A stretch of 34,264 bases of DNA from Ignavibacteria bacterium. Lineage in GTDB: Bacteria > Bacteroidota > Ignavibacteria > Ignavibacteriales > Melioribacteraceae. Where the stretch lies: the NCBI GenBank assembly GCA_016873835.1, contig VGVY01000016.1:1-34264 (forward strand), given 5' to 3'. The notes under the pieces were generated by a model that was not told the DNA's origin, searched no databases, and was given only the letters and a program-made list of their open reading frames with translations. The position numbers and the translations under genes are program-made. This document shows positions 1 through 8,175 of the stretch, piece by piece (the first letter of the stretch is position 1; each line of letters starts with the position of its first letter).

Positions 1-320
1 ATCATTCCCGGTGTACAGAATCCACATTGAACAGCTCCGCTCTTCAAAAAATTCTCTTGTAGCGGATGAATCTTTCCATCTTTTTCAATTCCTTCAATCG
101 TGATAATCTCGGCACTATTACATTGACCGGCAAGCACCAAACAAGAGTTAACCGCTTTGCCATTCATTATTACTGTGCAAGCTCCGCACTCACCAATCGA
201 ACATCCCTCCTTTGTTCCAGTCAGGTTGAATTTATCACGAAGCAAATCAATCAACCTAACCGAAGGTTTTGTTGAAACACAAACTTCTTTTTTATTCAAT
301 ATGAATTTTAGTTCTATCAT
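1..320 (-). CDS. [2Fe-2S] subunit of a molybdenum hydroxylase (CoxS/XdhC-type), partial
   Basis: This is the amino-terminal 106 residues of an iron-sulfur electron-transfer subunit; its 3' end lies beyond the left edge. The plant-ferredoxin-type cluster is read as C40, C45, C48 and C60, and the first half of the second cluster motif (C99-G-F-C102-T-P-G) follows. The C-R-C half would be outside the window. In this family the two clusters pass electrons from the molybdenum centre to FAD. It is the last visible gene of the purine operon, 191 bases after the FAD subunit gene, with a dispersed palindromic repeat in the gap. Start ATG at 320 has no strong ribosome binding site. Together with the next two genes upstream it would make a three-subunit hydroxylase. 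It was missed by simple ORF finding because it has no stop codon here. Confidence 0.9.
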   Translation of the reverse strand, partial: MIELKFILNKKEVCVSTKPSVRLIDLLRDKFNLTGTKEGCSIGECGACTVIMNGKAVNSCLVLAGQCNSAEIITIEGIEKDGKIHPLQENFLKSGAVQCGFCTPGM

Positions 321-356
321 ATCATTTTTATTTGAGACTTACTAATAATTCAAAAA

Positions 357-441
357 TGTCATTTTGAAAAAGTCTGTCAATAGGCGGACGACTGAGAGAT
401 TTTCTTTGAATCAAAGATTTCTCCCTTTAGTCGAAATAACA
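357..441. repeat. 85-bp dispersed imperfect palindrome, copy 1
   Basis: An imperfect inverted repeat fills much of the gap between the FAD and 2Fe-2S subunit genes. Its reverse complement aligns over its full 85 bases with the element at 13853-13937: both start TGT(C/T)ATTTCGA, share GGGAGAAATCTTT or a close variant, share CTCAGTCGTCC, and end AAATGACA. The two copies are in opposite orientation. Such elements can fold into long hairpins in mRNA. The open frame on the plus strand at 364-624 is a by-product of this repeat and not a gene. Confidence 0.8.
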
Positions 442-511
442 AAAAAAATCAGTTTTCCCGTTAATAAATTATCTGCTAAAATCTGCTCACTCATACTCGG
501 TCGTTGGATTA

Positions 512-1375
512 TCAGCATTTTACTTTTTTTAGTAATTGATAACACATTTGTTGAACAACTGGAATTTTATATTCACTTGACCATCGCACACCTGATACAT
601 CAAGAATCCTTTCTCCAAGTTTAATAGCAATCTCCTTCATTGATTCATCATTCATAACTTTCCCTTTTGCAAACTGCTCCACATCATAAAATCTTGTACC
701 TATCGGTGTAACTGCACCGCTTGCAATTCTTAATTCATTAATAATACCCTCACTTAAATCAAGAAGAACTGCTAAAGAAATTCTGCTGATTGAAACGGCT
801 CTTCTTCTTCCAAGTTTATAAAAATCTCCTTTAAGTTTCCCGGATGAAATTGGAATCATTACTTGCGTAACTATCTCATTATGTTTTAATCTTGTTCCGT
901 AAGGTTTGACAAGAAAATCCTGAAGCTTCATAATTTTTTCTGAAGTAAAAGATTTTATTTTTATTTCTGCATCATAAACTAATAGTGGCGCAACACTATC
1001 AGCGCAAGGTGCATTATTGATAAAATTTCCGCCAAGAGTAGCGCGATTTCTTATCTGAGCACTTCCAATCGTTTTTGATGCCTTAACTAATAAAGGTAAT
1101 TTTTCATTCAGAATTTGATTAGAAATTATTTCGGAAAAGGTAACTGCAGAACCGATTGATATTACATCGTTATTGATTGATATGAATTTTAATTCTTCTA
1201 TATTATTAATGTCTATCAATCTTTCAATATTTGTGAACCGCGGTGATTCAATATGAAAACCGGGGACAATATCTGTTCCTCCAGCAATAATTTTTGATGT
1301 GCCGTTATTATTCTGAAGAAGTCTGCAGATTTCATCAACAGATTTAGGTAGCAATATTTCTTTAACGGGAATCAT
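512..1375 (-). CDS. FAD-binding subunit of molybdenum hydroxylase (CoxM/YgfM-like)
   Basis: A 287-residue protein of the CO dehydrogenase/xanthine dehydrogenase medium-subunit family, which carries the FAD that delivers electrons to NAD or another acceptor. Visible family motifs are A-G-G-T-D at about residues 31-35 and I-R-N-R-A-T-L-G-G-N at 108-117 followed by N-A-P-C-A-D, the two FAD-contact segments. Length matches stand-alone FAD subunits (about 260-290 residues). Its ATG overlaps the stop of the molybdopterin subunit gene by four bases (ATGA), which implies translational coupling. In E. coli the analogous YgfM sits next to SsnA and XdhD, the same neighbours as here. The substrate cannot be read from this subunit. 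Confidence 0.92.
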   Translation of the reverse strand: MIPVKEILLPKSVDEICRLLQNNNGTSKIIAGGTDIVPGFHIESPRFTNIERLIDINNIEELKFISINNDVISIGSAVTFSEIISNQILNEKLPLLVKASKTIGSAQIRNRATLGGNFINNAPCADSVAPLLVYDAEIKIKSFTSEKIMKLQDFLVKPYGTRLKHNEIVTQVMIPISSGKLKGDFYKLGRRRAVSISRISLAVLLDLSEGIINELRIASGAVTPIGTRFYDVEQFAKGKVMNDESMKEIAIKLGERILDVSGVRWSSEYKIPVVQQMCYQLLKKVKC

Positions 1376-3786
1376 GAAGCACTTCCCCGTTTCAAACTTT
1401 CCGGATACAATTTTTTTCTTAGAAGAACTTCTTCAATATTTAAAGGCAGATTGAAAAATCTTTGACCAGTTGCATTTGTAATAGCATTTGCAATTGCAGC
1501 GGCAGTTAATTCGAGTGTTGGTTCACCGAGAGATTTTGCGCCCCAAGGACCATAACTTTCCTTTCCTTCTATAAAGTAAGGATGTATTTTATCAATGTCT
1601 TTACTTGTCGGGATTAGAAATTGATCAAAATTTAATTCTCTTATTTTCCCTTTATGGGTTGAAATATTTTCCCATAAACCGTAGCCAGCACCTTGAGTTG
1701 TTCCGCCATAAACTTGTCCCACTGCTCCTAAAATATTAATTACTTTTCCAGAATCATGAACCGCCCAAATATTATTAACAAAAACTTCCCCCGTTCCAAC
1801 ATTAACAGTAACCTCTGCAACTTGACATCCATATACATAAGTAAAATACGCTGAGCCATGTCCCGTCTTTTCTTCCCAATGAACTTTGGGACCCGCGTAC
1901 CATCCAACATGTGATAGATTAACCTTGTGTTCAAAAGCTAACTTTATCAAATCATGAAATTTTATTTTTCTGGATTTTTTTTGTTCAGGGAAAACTAATC
2001 CATTTTTAAAAACATAAATATTTTTTCTACTTACTTTCCAATATGATGACAATACATTAATTAATCTGTTCCTTAATTCTGTACAAGTATTTTTAATTGC
2101 TCCTCCGCCCATTAATGTTGCGCGAGAAGCAACTGTCGGTCCGCTATCCGGTATTCTTGAAGTATTCTGCTCTAAATAAATTATTTTTTCAATTGGAATT
2201 CCAAAAATCTCAGCTGCAATAATTGAAAAAGTTGCGCGTAGCCCTTGTCCGTTTTCTGCAAGTCCAGATAATATATAAACTGTTCCATCAGGCTGGATTG
2301 AAACATATGCAGCGGTATTATCGATCCCTTCGGCTCCAAGTGAACAACCGCGGAAACTTGTTGCAAGTCCAATCCCTTTTCGCAATAAGTTTTTTGGATT
2401 GATAAATTCGTTTTTTGTAAGAATTAACGATTCAGATTTATCTGCAAAGTTATTCTGTTTAAGTTTCTGTGAACTGGCGTAATTACTTTTCCATTTTGAA
2501 TTAAAGGAAGAAACATCAGCGGCTTTTTTTAATACTCTGGGAAGAGTAACTTCATGTCCCGCTAATTTTTGTCCGCTAGCAGTTACTGAATTTTGTCTGT
2601 AGCCGTTGATCTTTCTTATTTCAAACGGTGTTTTACCTACTGTTATTGCAATTTCATCCATAATTGATTCGATGGCAAAGATTGGTTGTGGTGAACCAAA
2701 ACCTCGCATTGCGCCAGTGTAAGGATTGTTGGTATAAACTACTTTAACATCAGTTTGAACATTCTCAATTTCATAAGGTCCAGTTGCTTGAACAACCGAT
2801 CTCCATGTAACAAATGGACTCATTGATGCATATGCTCCTCCATCAGCGAGTAAATCAATTTTCATTGCTTTTAATTTACCGGCTTTACTGAATCCAACTT
2901 TGTAATTCATTATATACGGATGGCGCTTGTATGATTCTAGAATTGATTCTTCTCGTTCATATTTTATTTTAACTGGTTTATTCAATTTTAAAGCAGCAAC
3001 TGCAGCACGAGCAGAAAGCACGTTCATAATATCATCTTTACCGCCGAATGATCCGCCAAGTTCTGCTTGAATGATTTCCACTTCCGACAATGAACAATTT
3101 AAAACAGATGCAACTACTTTTCTTGTAGTGAATGGGTTTTGAATACTTCCAATAATTTTTACTTTAATCATTCCTTCGCCCGGCAATGCTGTAACGCATT
3201 CGGGCTCTATATATGCATGCTCTACAAATTGAGTTGTATAGTTTTGTTCAATTAGATAATCAGAATTATTAAAACCTTTTGTTACATTCCCCTTTATTAA
3301 TGGGTAGTGTGTAATAAGATTTGTTTTGCTTTCCGGATGAATTAACACAGCATTTTGTTCTAAAGCTTTTTGAGGATCTTCAAGTACCGGCAATTTCTCT
3401 AATTCAATTTTTATTTTATGACTTAATTTCTTTAATTCAGTTTGATCTTCGCCAACAAGCATTGCCACAACATCTCCGGATGTGATAATTTTTTCAGAGC
3501 AAAAAACTGGCTGATCAATTTTTATTTGTCCAACCTTCTTATTTCCCGGAATATCATCAGAAGTTATTATTGCTTTTATACCATCTTCATTTCTTATTTG
3601 AGAATAATCAATGGATTTTATAACGGCATGAGAAGCCTTTGTCCTTACCATTACTCCAAATAACTGACCTTCAAATTTATAGTCATCCGCAAATTTTGCT
3701 TTGCCAGTAACTTTAGAATAAGCATCTTGTCTTATAACCGGTTTTCCAACAATATTAAATTTTTTATTCTCTATTTCTGTCCTCAC
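1372..3786 (-). CDS. Molybdopterin-binding subunit of a divergent xanthine dehydrogenase-like hydroxylase (XdhD-like)
   Basis: An 804-residue catalytic subunit of the xanthine oxidase family, which hydroxylates N-heterocycles. Recognisable landmarks are G-G-S-F-G-G-K-D near 244-251 (cofactor binding), M-R-G-F-G-S-P-Q near 360-367 with the substrate-side Arg at about 361, and G-E-P-T with the presumed catalytic Glu at about 755. Compared with classical xanthine dehydrogenase, the Gln before E-H-x-Y-x-E is Val (about 188), and the Glu after G-G-K is Asp (251). It therefore probably acts on a different purine or uses a different orientation. The start is GTG, overlapping the upstream ssnA-like stop as GTGA. 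With the next two downstream genes it forms a three-subunit enzyme. Resemblance to XdhD is by motif and context; substrate is unknown. Confidence 0.9.
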   Translation of the reverse strand: MRTEIENKKFNIVGKPVIRQDAYSKVTGKAKFADDYKFEGQLFGVMVRTKASHAVIKSIDYSQIRNEDGIKAIITSDDIPGNKKVGQIKIDQPVFCSEKIITSGDVVAMLVGEDQTELKKLSHKIKIELEKLPVLEDPQKALEQNAVLIHPESKTNLITHYPLIKGNVTKGFNNSDYLIEQNYTTQFVEHAYIEPECVTALPGEGMIKVKIIGSIQNPFTTRKVVASVLNCSLSEVEIIQAELGGSFGGKDDIMNVLSARAAVAALKLNKPVKIKYEREESILESYKRHPYIMNYKVGFSKAGKLKAMKIDLLADGGAYASMSPFVTWRSVVQATGPYEIENVQTDVKVVYTNNPYTGAMRGFGSPQPIFAIESIMDEIAITVGKTPFEIRKINGYRQNSVTASGQKLAGHEVTLPRVLKKAADVSSFNSKWKSNYASSQKLKQNNFADKSESLILTKNEFINPKNLLRKGIGLATSFRGCSLGAEGIDNTAAYVSIQPDGTVYILSGLAENGQGLRATFSIIAAEIFGIPIEKIIYLEQNTSRIPDSGPTVASRATLMGGGAIKNTCTELRNRLINVLSSYWKVSRKNIYVFKNGLVFPEQKKSRKIKFHDLIKLAFEHKVNLSHVGWYAGPKVHWEEKTGHGSAYFTYVYGCQVAEVTVNVGTGEVFVNNIWAVHDSGKVINILGAVGQVYGGTTQGAGYGLWENISTHKGKIRELNFDQFLIPTSKDIDKIHPYFIEGKESYGPWGAKSLGEPTLELTAAAIANAITNATGQRFFNLPLNIEEVLLRKKLYPESLKRGSAS

Positions 3787-5117
3787 TTATATAACGAGTA
3801 TAGCTTTTTACCTTGCTTGAAAATTTCTTTATTCAACTCATTTTCATCAATAGTGGTCAATTTAAAATCCTTCATTAAAAACGCACCATCTTGAATTACC
3901 GAAATTACGTTTCTTTCAATCGCACCATAAATAAAATGAGACCAAAAGTTAGTTTCACTTAATGGTGTAGGTGGCGTGTAATCCCAAATAATAAAATCTG
4001 CTCTTTCATTTTCTTCTAAATTTGGAAAATCTTCAAAGTATCTTTTTACAAAAGTGATTTGATCAAAATAGGATTTAATAAAAAGCTTGAATGATGTATC
4101 GAAACTTTGTTTTTGATTTCTCATCAATAAGAAATATTGCTTCATCGATTTGGCTATGTTTGCATGCATTCCATCAGTACCAATTAAAATTGGAATGCTA
4201 ACCGGTACTTTAGTGTATTTAGGCAAGCCAACAGCATTGTTCAAATTAGAATCAGGATTATATACTATTGCAGCGCCGGAATCAGATATTTGTAAATATT
4301 CTTTTTCGGTTAAAAACACACCATGCCCAAGAATGCTTTTTACATTTAATAAATTGTTTTTTATTAATCTTTTAACCGGGAAATGATCAGCGTACTGTTT
4401 GCTCAATTTTCTATCACTTAAATCTTCGCAAAGATGAATATGAATTCCGAGTTCATATTCTTTAGCTAATTCTGAAGCTTCCATTAGAGTATCATCCGAT
4501 AAAGTAAATGATGCATGAAGTCCAAGTAATGATTTTAAATTACTGCCGGAAAATTTATTGCGATAAGCGATGTTTTCTTCCAATCCTTTTTTTGATAGGA
4601 TTGCGCCATTACGGTCTGTGGTTTCAAAACAAAGTGCTCCTCGCATATTAGCATCCAATAACACTTCTGCTATTGTACCTAAACTTCCATCTATTGCTTC
4701 GGGTGAGGAATGATGATCAAAAATATAAGTAACACCATTCTTGATAGCTTCAACAACTGCCACTTTCGAAGAAGCTTCAATCATTTCAAATGTAAGTTTT
4801 TTGTCTAAGTCCCACCATAAATTTTTCAATACATTTTGAAAATTATCTAGAGGTTTACTTATTGGAAGACCTTTTGCCAATCTAGAATAAAAATGATCAT
4901 GGAAATTTATAAGCGGTACTGTAATTAATTTACCGCAAGCATCGTAATCTGAATTTCCAGACTCAATCCTTTTTTCTACATAATCAGAAAAATTCCGACG
5001 AAAAATTTTTGTGATTTTCCCGTGCTCAACTTTAATATCGCCAAATATTGGAGAAACTTTGTTCCCAATTAATTGGCAAATCCAACCATTTGATATTTTA
5101 AGTGAATTTCTATTCAT
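3783..5117 (-). CDS. ssnA: SsnA-like metal-dependent aminohydrolase
   Basis: A 444-residue amidohydrolase-superfamily enzyme. Metal ligands visible are H73-D-H75, H228 (in I-H-I-H-L-C-E-D), H265 (G-H-G-V) and D315 (G-T-D-G-M). The segments N-L-W-W-D-L-D-K, I-F-D-H-H-S-S-P-E and T-D-R-N-G are typical of the SsnA branch near guanine and chlorohydrolase-type deaminases. SsnA is encoded in purine-breakdown clusters of E. coli and gut Firmicutes, where its exact reaction has been debated. A deamination or ring-opening step on a purine-derived intermediate is the most likely role. The ATG begins one base after the HyuA-like stop and the gene ends in a GTGA overlap with the hydroxylase gene, so it is firmly within the operon. 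Confidence 0.85.
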   Translation of the reverse strand: MNRNSLKISNGWICQLIGNKVSPIFGDIKVEHGKITKIFRRNFSDYVEKRIESGNSDYDACGKLITVPLINFHDHFYSRLAKGLPISKPLDNFQNVLKNLWWDLDKKLTFEMIEASSKVAVVEAIKNGVTYIFDHHSSPEAIDGSLGTIAEVLLDANMRGALCFETTDRNGAILSKKGLEENIAYRNKFSGSNLKSLLGLHASFTLSDDTLMEASELAKEYELGIHIHLCEDLSDRKLSKQYADHFPVKRLIKNNLLNVKSILGHGVFLTEKEYLQISDSGAAIVYNPDSNLNNAVGLPKYTKVPVSIPILIGTDGMHANIAKSMKQYFLLMRNQKQSFDTSFKLFIKSYFDQITFVKRYFEDFPNLEENERADFIIWDYTPPTPLSETNFWSHFIYGAIERNVISVIQDGAFLMKDFKLTTIDENELNKEIFKQGKKLYSLYK

Positions 5118-5118
5118 A

Positions 5119-6555
5119 TCAATTCAATTCTAAAAAAGCACCGTAATTATAATCATCAAATAATTGTTCATGAATATCGTATATTTTTTTGCCGCGTAGA
5201 AATGTCTGCAAAACAATTGTATTAAAAGTAATGCCTTCGAATGGAGTGTATTTCCCCTTACATTGCATTTGACTTGAATTAATTACTTGAGAATTCCATA
5301 AGTCAATAAAGCAAAAATCTGCATCATATTTCGGAAGCAGTTTCCCTTTGTTACTTATTTTAAAATAATCGGCGATATTGGTAGATAAAAGGTTTATTGT
5401 GTTTTCTAAAGTTAATTTATTTTTAAGAAATCCTTCGCTAAAAAGAAACGGAACTCTGTGCTCAACCCCGGGAATTCCGCCATAAACTTCCCAAAAGTTT
5501 TGTGATGATTTCTCTAAGTTTGGATCGCAGCCAGCATGATCAGTAACAACAAAAAGAATTGAATTGTTCTTCAACCCCTCCCAAAGAGCATCCATATCTT
5601 TTTCACATTTCACTGGTGGAGCAGTTTTAAGAAAATTTTTTATGGCTTGGTTTTCAAAATCCTTTTGAGTGAAATGAAGATATTGAGGACACGTTTCCGT
5701 CGTAAAAAATAGTTTTTCCGATTGCGCTTTTTTAATCTGTTCCAATCCTAAATATGAGCTAAGATGAACAACATGAATTTTGCAGTTAACCATTCTTGCA
5801 ATTGAAATTAATTTATCAATGGCAATAGCTTCACTTCTTGCATCTCTGCTTTCACAATAAGCTTTCCAATCATTGCGATTCGCATTTTTGAATTTTAATT
5901 CGCGCACTGAAATAAGCTTTTTATCTTCAGCATGAACAGCCATTGGCTTACCAGTCCGTTCAATTAACCTTGCAGCTATTTCCATTTGCTTTTCGGTTAA
6001 ATCTGTAAATGATTCCATTCCCGAAATAAAATACACTTTAAATCCAGCGACACCGGTTTCAGCCAGTTCGAAAATATTTTTTTCTAATTTTGTTTCATTA
6101 AAATTTCTTCCTGATATTCCTCCCCAAAAAGCATAATCAACTAAACTTCTTCCTTTCAATGCATTTAACTTAGCATTCAAATTCTCCAATGATGTAACGG
6201 GTGGAATTGATGTACACGGCATATCAATGACAGTTGTAACACCACCCCGAGCTGCAGATTTTGAGCCATGTTCAAAATCATCTCTAAACTCAAATCCAGG
6301 AGTGTTAAAGTGTACATGAGAATCAATTGCGCCAGGAATTGCTAACATGAAATTTTTTTCTTCCCCTTCAGTGAGATAGTTTTGTAAAACAGCATTACGA
6401 TTATTGATGTTTGCCAAATCAACCCAGTCAAATAAAGTTTCCGTTTTCAGATTCACTTCAATAATTTTAGAATCATAAACAATATCGCATAGCTTTAGTT
6501 TATTTTCGCCAGCAGAGATTAAAATGTTCTTAATTATATTTTGACTTTCATTCAT
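5119..6555 (-). CDS. hyuA: Cyclic amidohydrolase, HyuA/dihydropyrimidinase-allantoinase-like
   Basis: A 478-residue amidohydrolase with a binuclear-metal site: H80-V-H82, K173 (G-F-K-V-Y, the lysine carboxylated in relatives), H208 (A-V-H-A-E-D), H264 (H-V-V-H-L) and D339 (T-D-H). The family opens cyclic amide or ureide rings (allantoin, hydantoins, dihydropyrimidines). The segment E-T-C-P-Q-Y-L has Gln as in hydantoinase/dihydropyrimidinase types, whereas allantoinases and dihydroorotases usually have His there; the A-A-R-G-G-V-T-T stretch near residue 101 is common to all. Position between a PLP enzyme and SsnA suggests ring opening of a purine breakdown product. Whether allantoin is the substrate depends on whether urate oxidase exists elsewhere in the genome. 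Confidence 0.85.
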   Translation of the reverse strand: MNESQNIIKNILISAGENKLKLCDIVYDSKIIEVNLKTETLFDWVDLANINNRNAVLQNYLTEGEEKNFMLAIPGAIDSHVHFNTPGFEFRDDFEHGSKSAARGGVTTVIDMPCTSIPPVTSLENLNAKLNALKGRSLVDYAFWGGISGRNFNETKLEKNIFELAETGVAGFKVYFISGMESFTDLTEKQMEIAARLIERTGKPMAVHAEDKKLISVRELKFKNANRNDWKAYCESRDARSEAIAIDKLISIARMVNCKIHVVHLSSYLGLEQIKKAQSEKLFFTTETCPQYLHFTQKDFENQAIKNFLKTAPPVKCEKDMDALWEGLKNNSILFVVTDHAGCDPNLEKSSQNFWEVYGGIPGVEHRVPFLFSEGFLKNKLTLENTINLLSTNIADYFKISNKGKLLPKYDADFCFIDLWNSQVINSSQMQCKGKYTPFEGITFNTIVLQTFLRGKKIYDIHEQLFDDYNYGAFLELN

Positions 6556-6622
6556 ACCATTACAAATAAAGGTGAATAATTAAGTGCCGCTTTGATCTAC
6601 CACATTAATAAATTTGGGAGAG

Positions 6623-8086
6623 CTATTTCACTCCAGCTCTTTGATTAAATTCTTCGATCAGTTTATCCCACGTTGGAACAACTGAAAATTTTTCATCCCA
6701 ATAGTTTTCATCATACCACTGCGCATTAAGTTCTTCAACATCTTTCCCTTGCTGTTCAACCCAAGTGAAGTATTTTAGATTATGGATTGCTTTCTTATCA
6801 TTGTAATTTAATTCTTTAAAATAATCAATACTTTGTTGTTTCAGAATTGAAGTCCAGTCAACTTCAGCCTTAATTAGAGAATAACTTCCGAACTTGGCAT
6901 TCATTTCTTTAAGTCTAGAACCATACATATCAACTGAGTCTGTAAAGATTGTAAAGATTACATCGTTATCGTTCATCTCATAATATTTAGCAAGTTTAAT
7001 AGCGGAAAGCAAATTGCATATTGAAGAAATCCCAAGTTCGTTTAACTTACTTACAGAATTTTCATCAACGCCATGTTTTACTAACCAATCTTTTCCAGAA
7101 GGTTCATTAAATAATCTTAAAAGTCTTAATGTTTGTTCATCATCAATAGCCGCAACACAATCTGTGTTTTTTACATTATGAATCCATGGAATATGTTTAT
7201 CGCCAATTCCTTCAATTCTGTGCCCGCCAAACCCATTCATAAACAATGTTGGGCACTGCAATGCTTCGGAAGCAACAATTTTTAAATGTGGAAATTTTTT
7301 TCGTAAATAATCACCGGCACCAATTGTTCCGGCAGATCCGGTTGCACTGATATAGCCGCTTAACCGGCTCTCGTTACTTTTTATTTGTGCAAAAAGTTTT
7401 TCGATTGTATACCCAGTTATTTCATAATGCCAGATTGAATTTCCAAATTGATCAAATTGATTTAATATTAAATACTCATCGCTTTCTGCTTCAAGCTCAT
7501 GACATTTATCATATATCTCTTTAACATTACTTTCGCAACCGTGAGTTGCATAAATTTCTGCGCCAAGATTTTTTAGCCATTCAAATCTTTCTTTGCTCAT
7601 TTCTTCAGGCAAAATTGCAACCGAATGAACGGAAAGAAGAACAGAATTAAATGCTCCGCCGCGGCAATAATTTCCGGTTGAGGGCCAGACTGCTTTATGA
7701 TATTCGGGATTAAATCTGCCGGTAATTAAATAAGGAATTAAACATCCATATGTTGCGCCAACTTTGTGCGCGCCAGTTGGGAAATATCTTCCTACGACTC
7801 CAATAATTCTTGCATTTACTCCGGTTATCTCTTTTGGAATTTCTAAGTAATTTATTTGTCCAATATCGCCAGTTGATGAATCGTTACACCAATTAATTCG
7901 AAAAAGGTTTAGAGGATTAGTATCATGCAGACCAATATTTTTTAATTTGTTTCGAATATTACTTGGAATTGTTTCGGGATTTTTTAATTGTTCAAAGGTT
8001 GGAAGGATTATTTTTTTTTCTTGGCAACGTCCTATAGTTTTTTCTAAGAACTCACTGTTCTGTACTTCCCAAGTCCATTTGTTCAT
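6623..8086 (-). CDS. Fold-type II PLP-dependent enzyme of unknown reaction (lyase/deaminase-like)
   Basis: A 487-residue protein of the tryptophan synthase beta/cysteine synthase/threonine deaminase fold. The PLP lysine is in P-T-G-A-H-K-V-G-A (K108 from this start), the phosphate/substrate loop is S-T-G-N-Y at 136-140, and S-A-T-G-S-A-G-T-I-G-A-G follows. It is longer than cysteine synthases (about 310) and than diaminopropionate ammonia-lyase YgeX (about 400), with extra N- and C-terminal segments. It lies between xanthine dehydrogenase and the ring-opening hydrolase, where E. coli-type clusters encode YgeX, so an amino-acid-releasing step late in purine degradation is an inference. I chose the ATG at 8086, preceded by GAGGAAGGA; an in-frame TTG at 8152 would add 22 residues but has no ribosome binding site. 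Confidence 0.8.
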   Translation of the reverse strand: MNKWTWEVQNSEFLEKTIGRCQEKKIILPTFEQLKNPETIPSNIRNKLKNIGLHDTNPLNLFRINWCNDSSTGDIGQINYLEIPKEITGVNARIIGVVGRYFPTGAHKVGATYGCLIPYLITGRFNPEYHKAVWPSTGNYCRGGAFNSVLLSVHSVAILPEEMSKERFEWLKNLGAEIYATHGCESNVKEIYDKCHELEAESDEYLILNQFDQFGNSIWHYEITGYTIEKLFAQIKSNESRLSGYISATGSAGTIGAGDYLRKKFPHLKIVASEALQCPTLFMNGFGGHRIEGIGDKHIPWIHNVKNTDCVAAIDDEQTLRLLRLFNEPSGKDWLVKHGVDENSVSKLNELGISSICNLLSAIKLAKYYEMNDNDVIFTIFTDSVDMYGSRLKEMNAKFGSYSLIKAEVDWTSILKQQSIDYFKELNYNDKKAIHNLKYFTWVEQQGKDVEELNAQWYDENYWDEKFSVVPTWDKLIEEFNQRAGVK

Positions 8087-8175
8087 TCCTTCCTCACAAG
8101 TGATTGCGTTATCTAAAACAAATTTACCTAAATGAAAATTAATAAACGACAATAATCAATTTTTAGGATTATAGA

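Noticed and set aside
364-624. Plus-strand open frame of 86 codons
   Set aside because: Its first part is the 85-bp palindromic repeat and its second part is the complement of the FAD subunit gene; no ribosome binding site.
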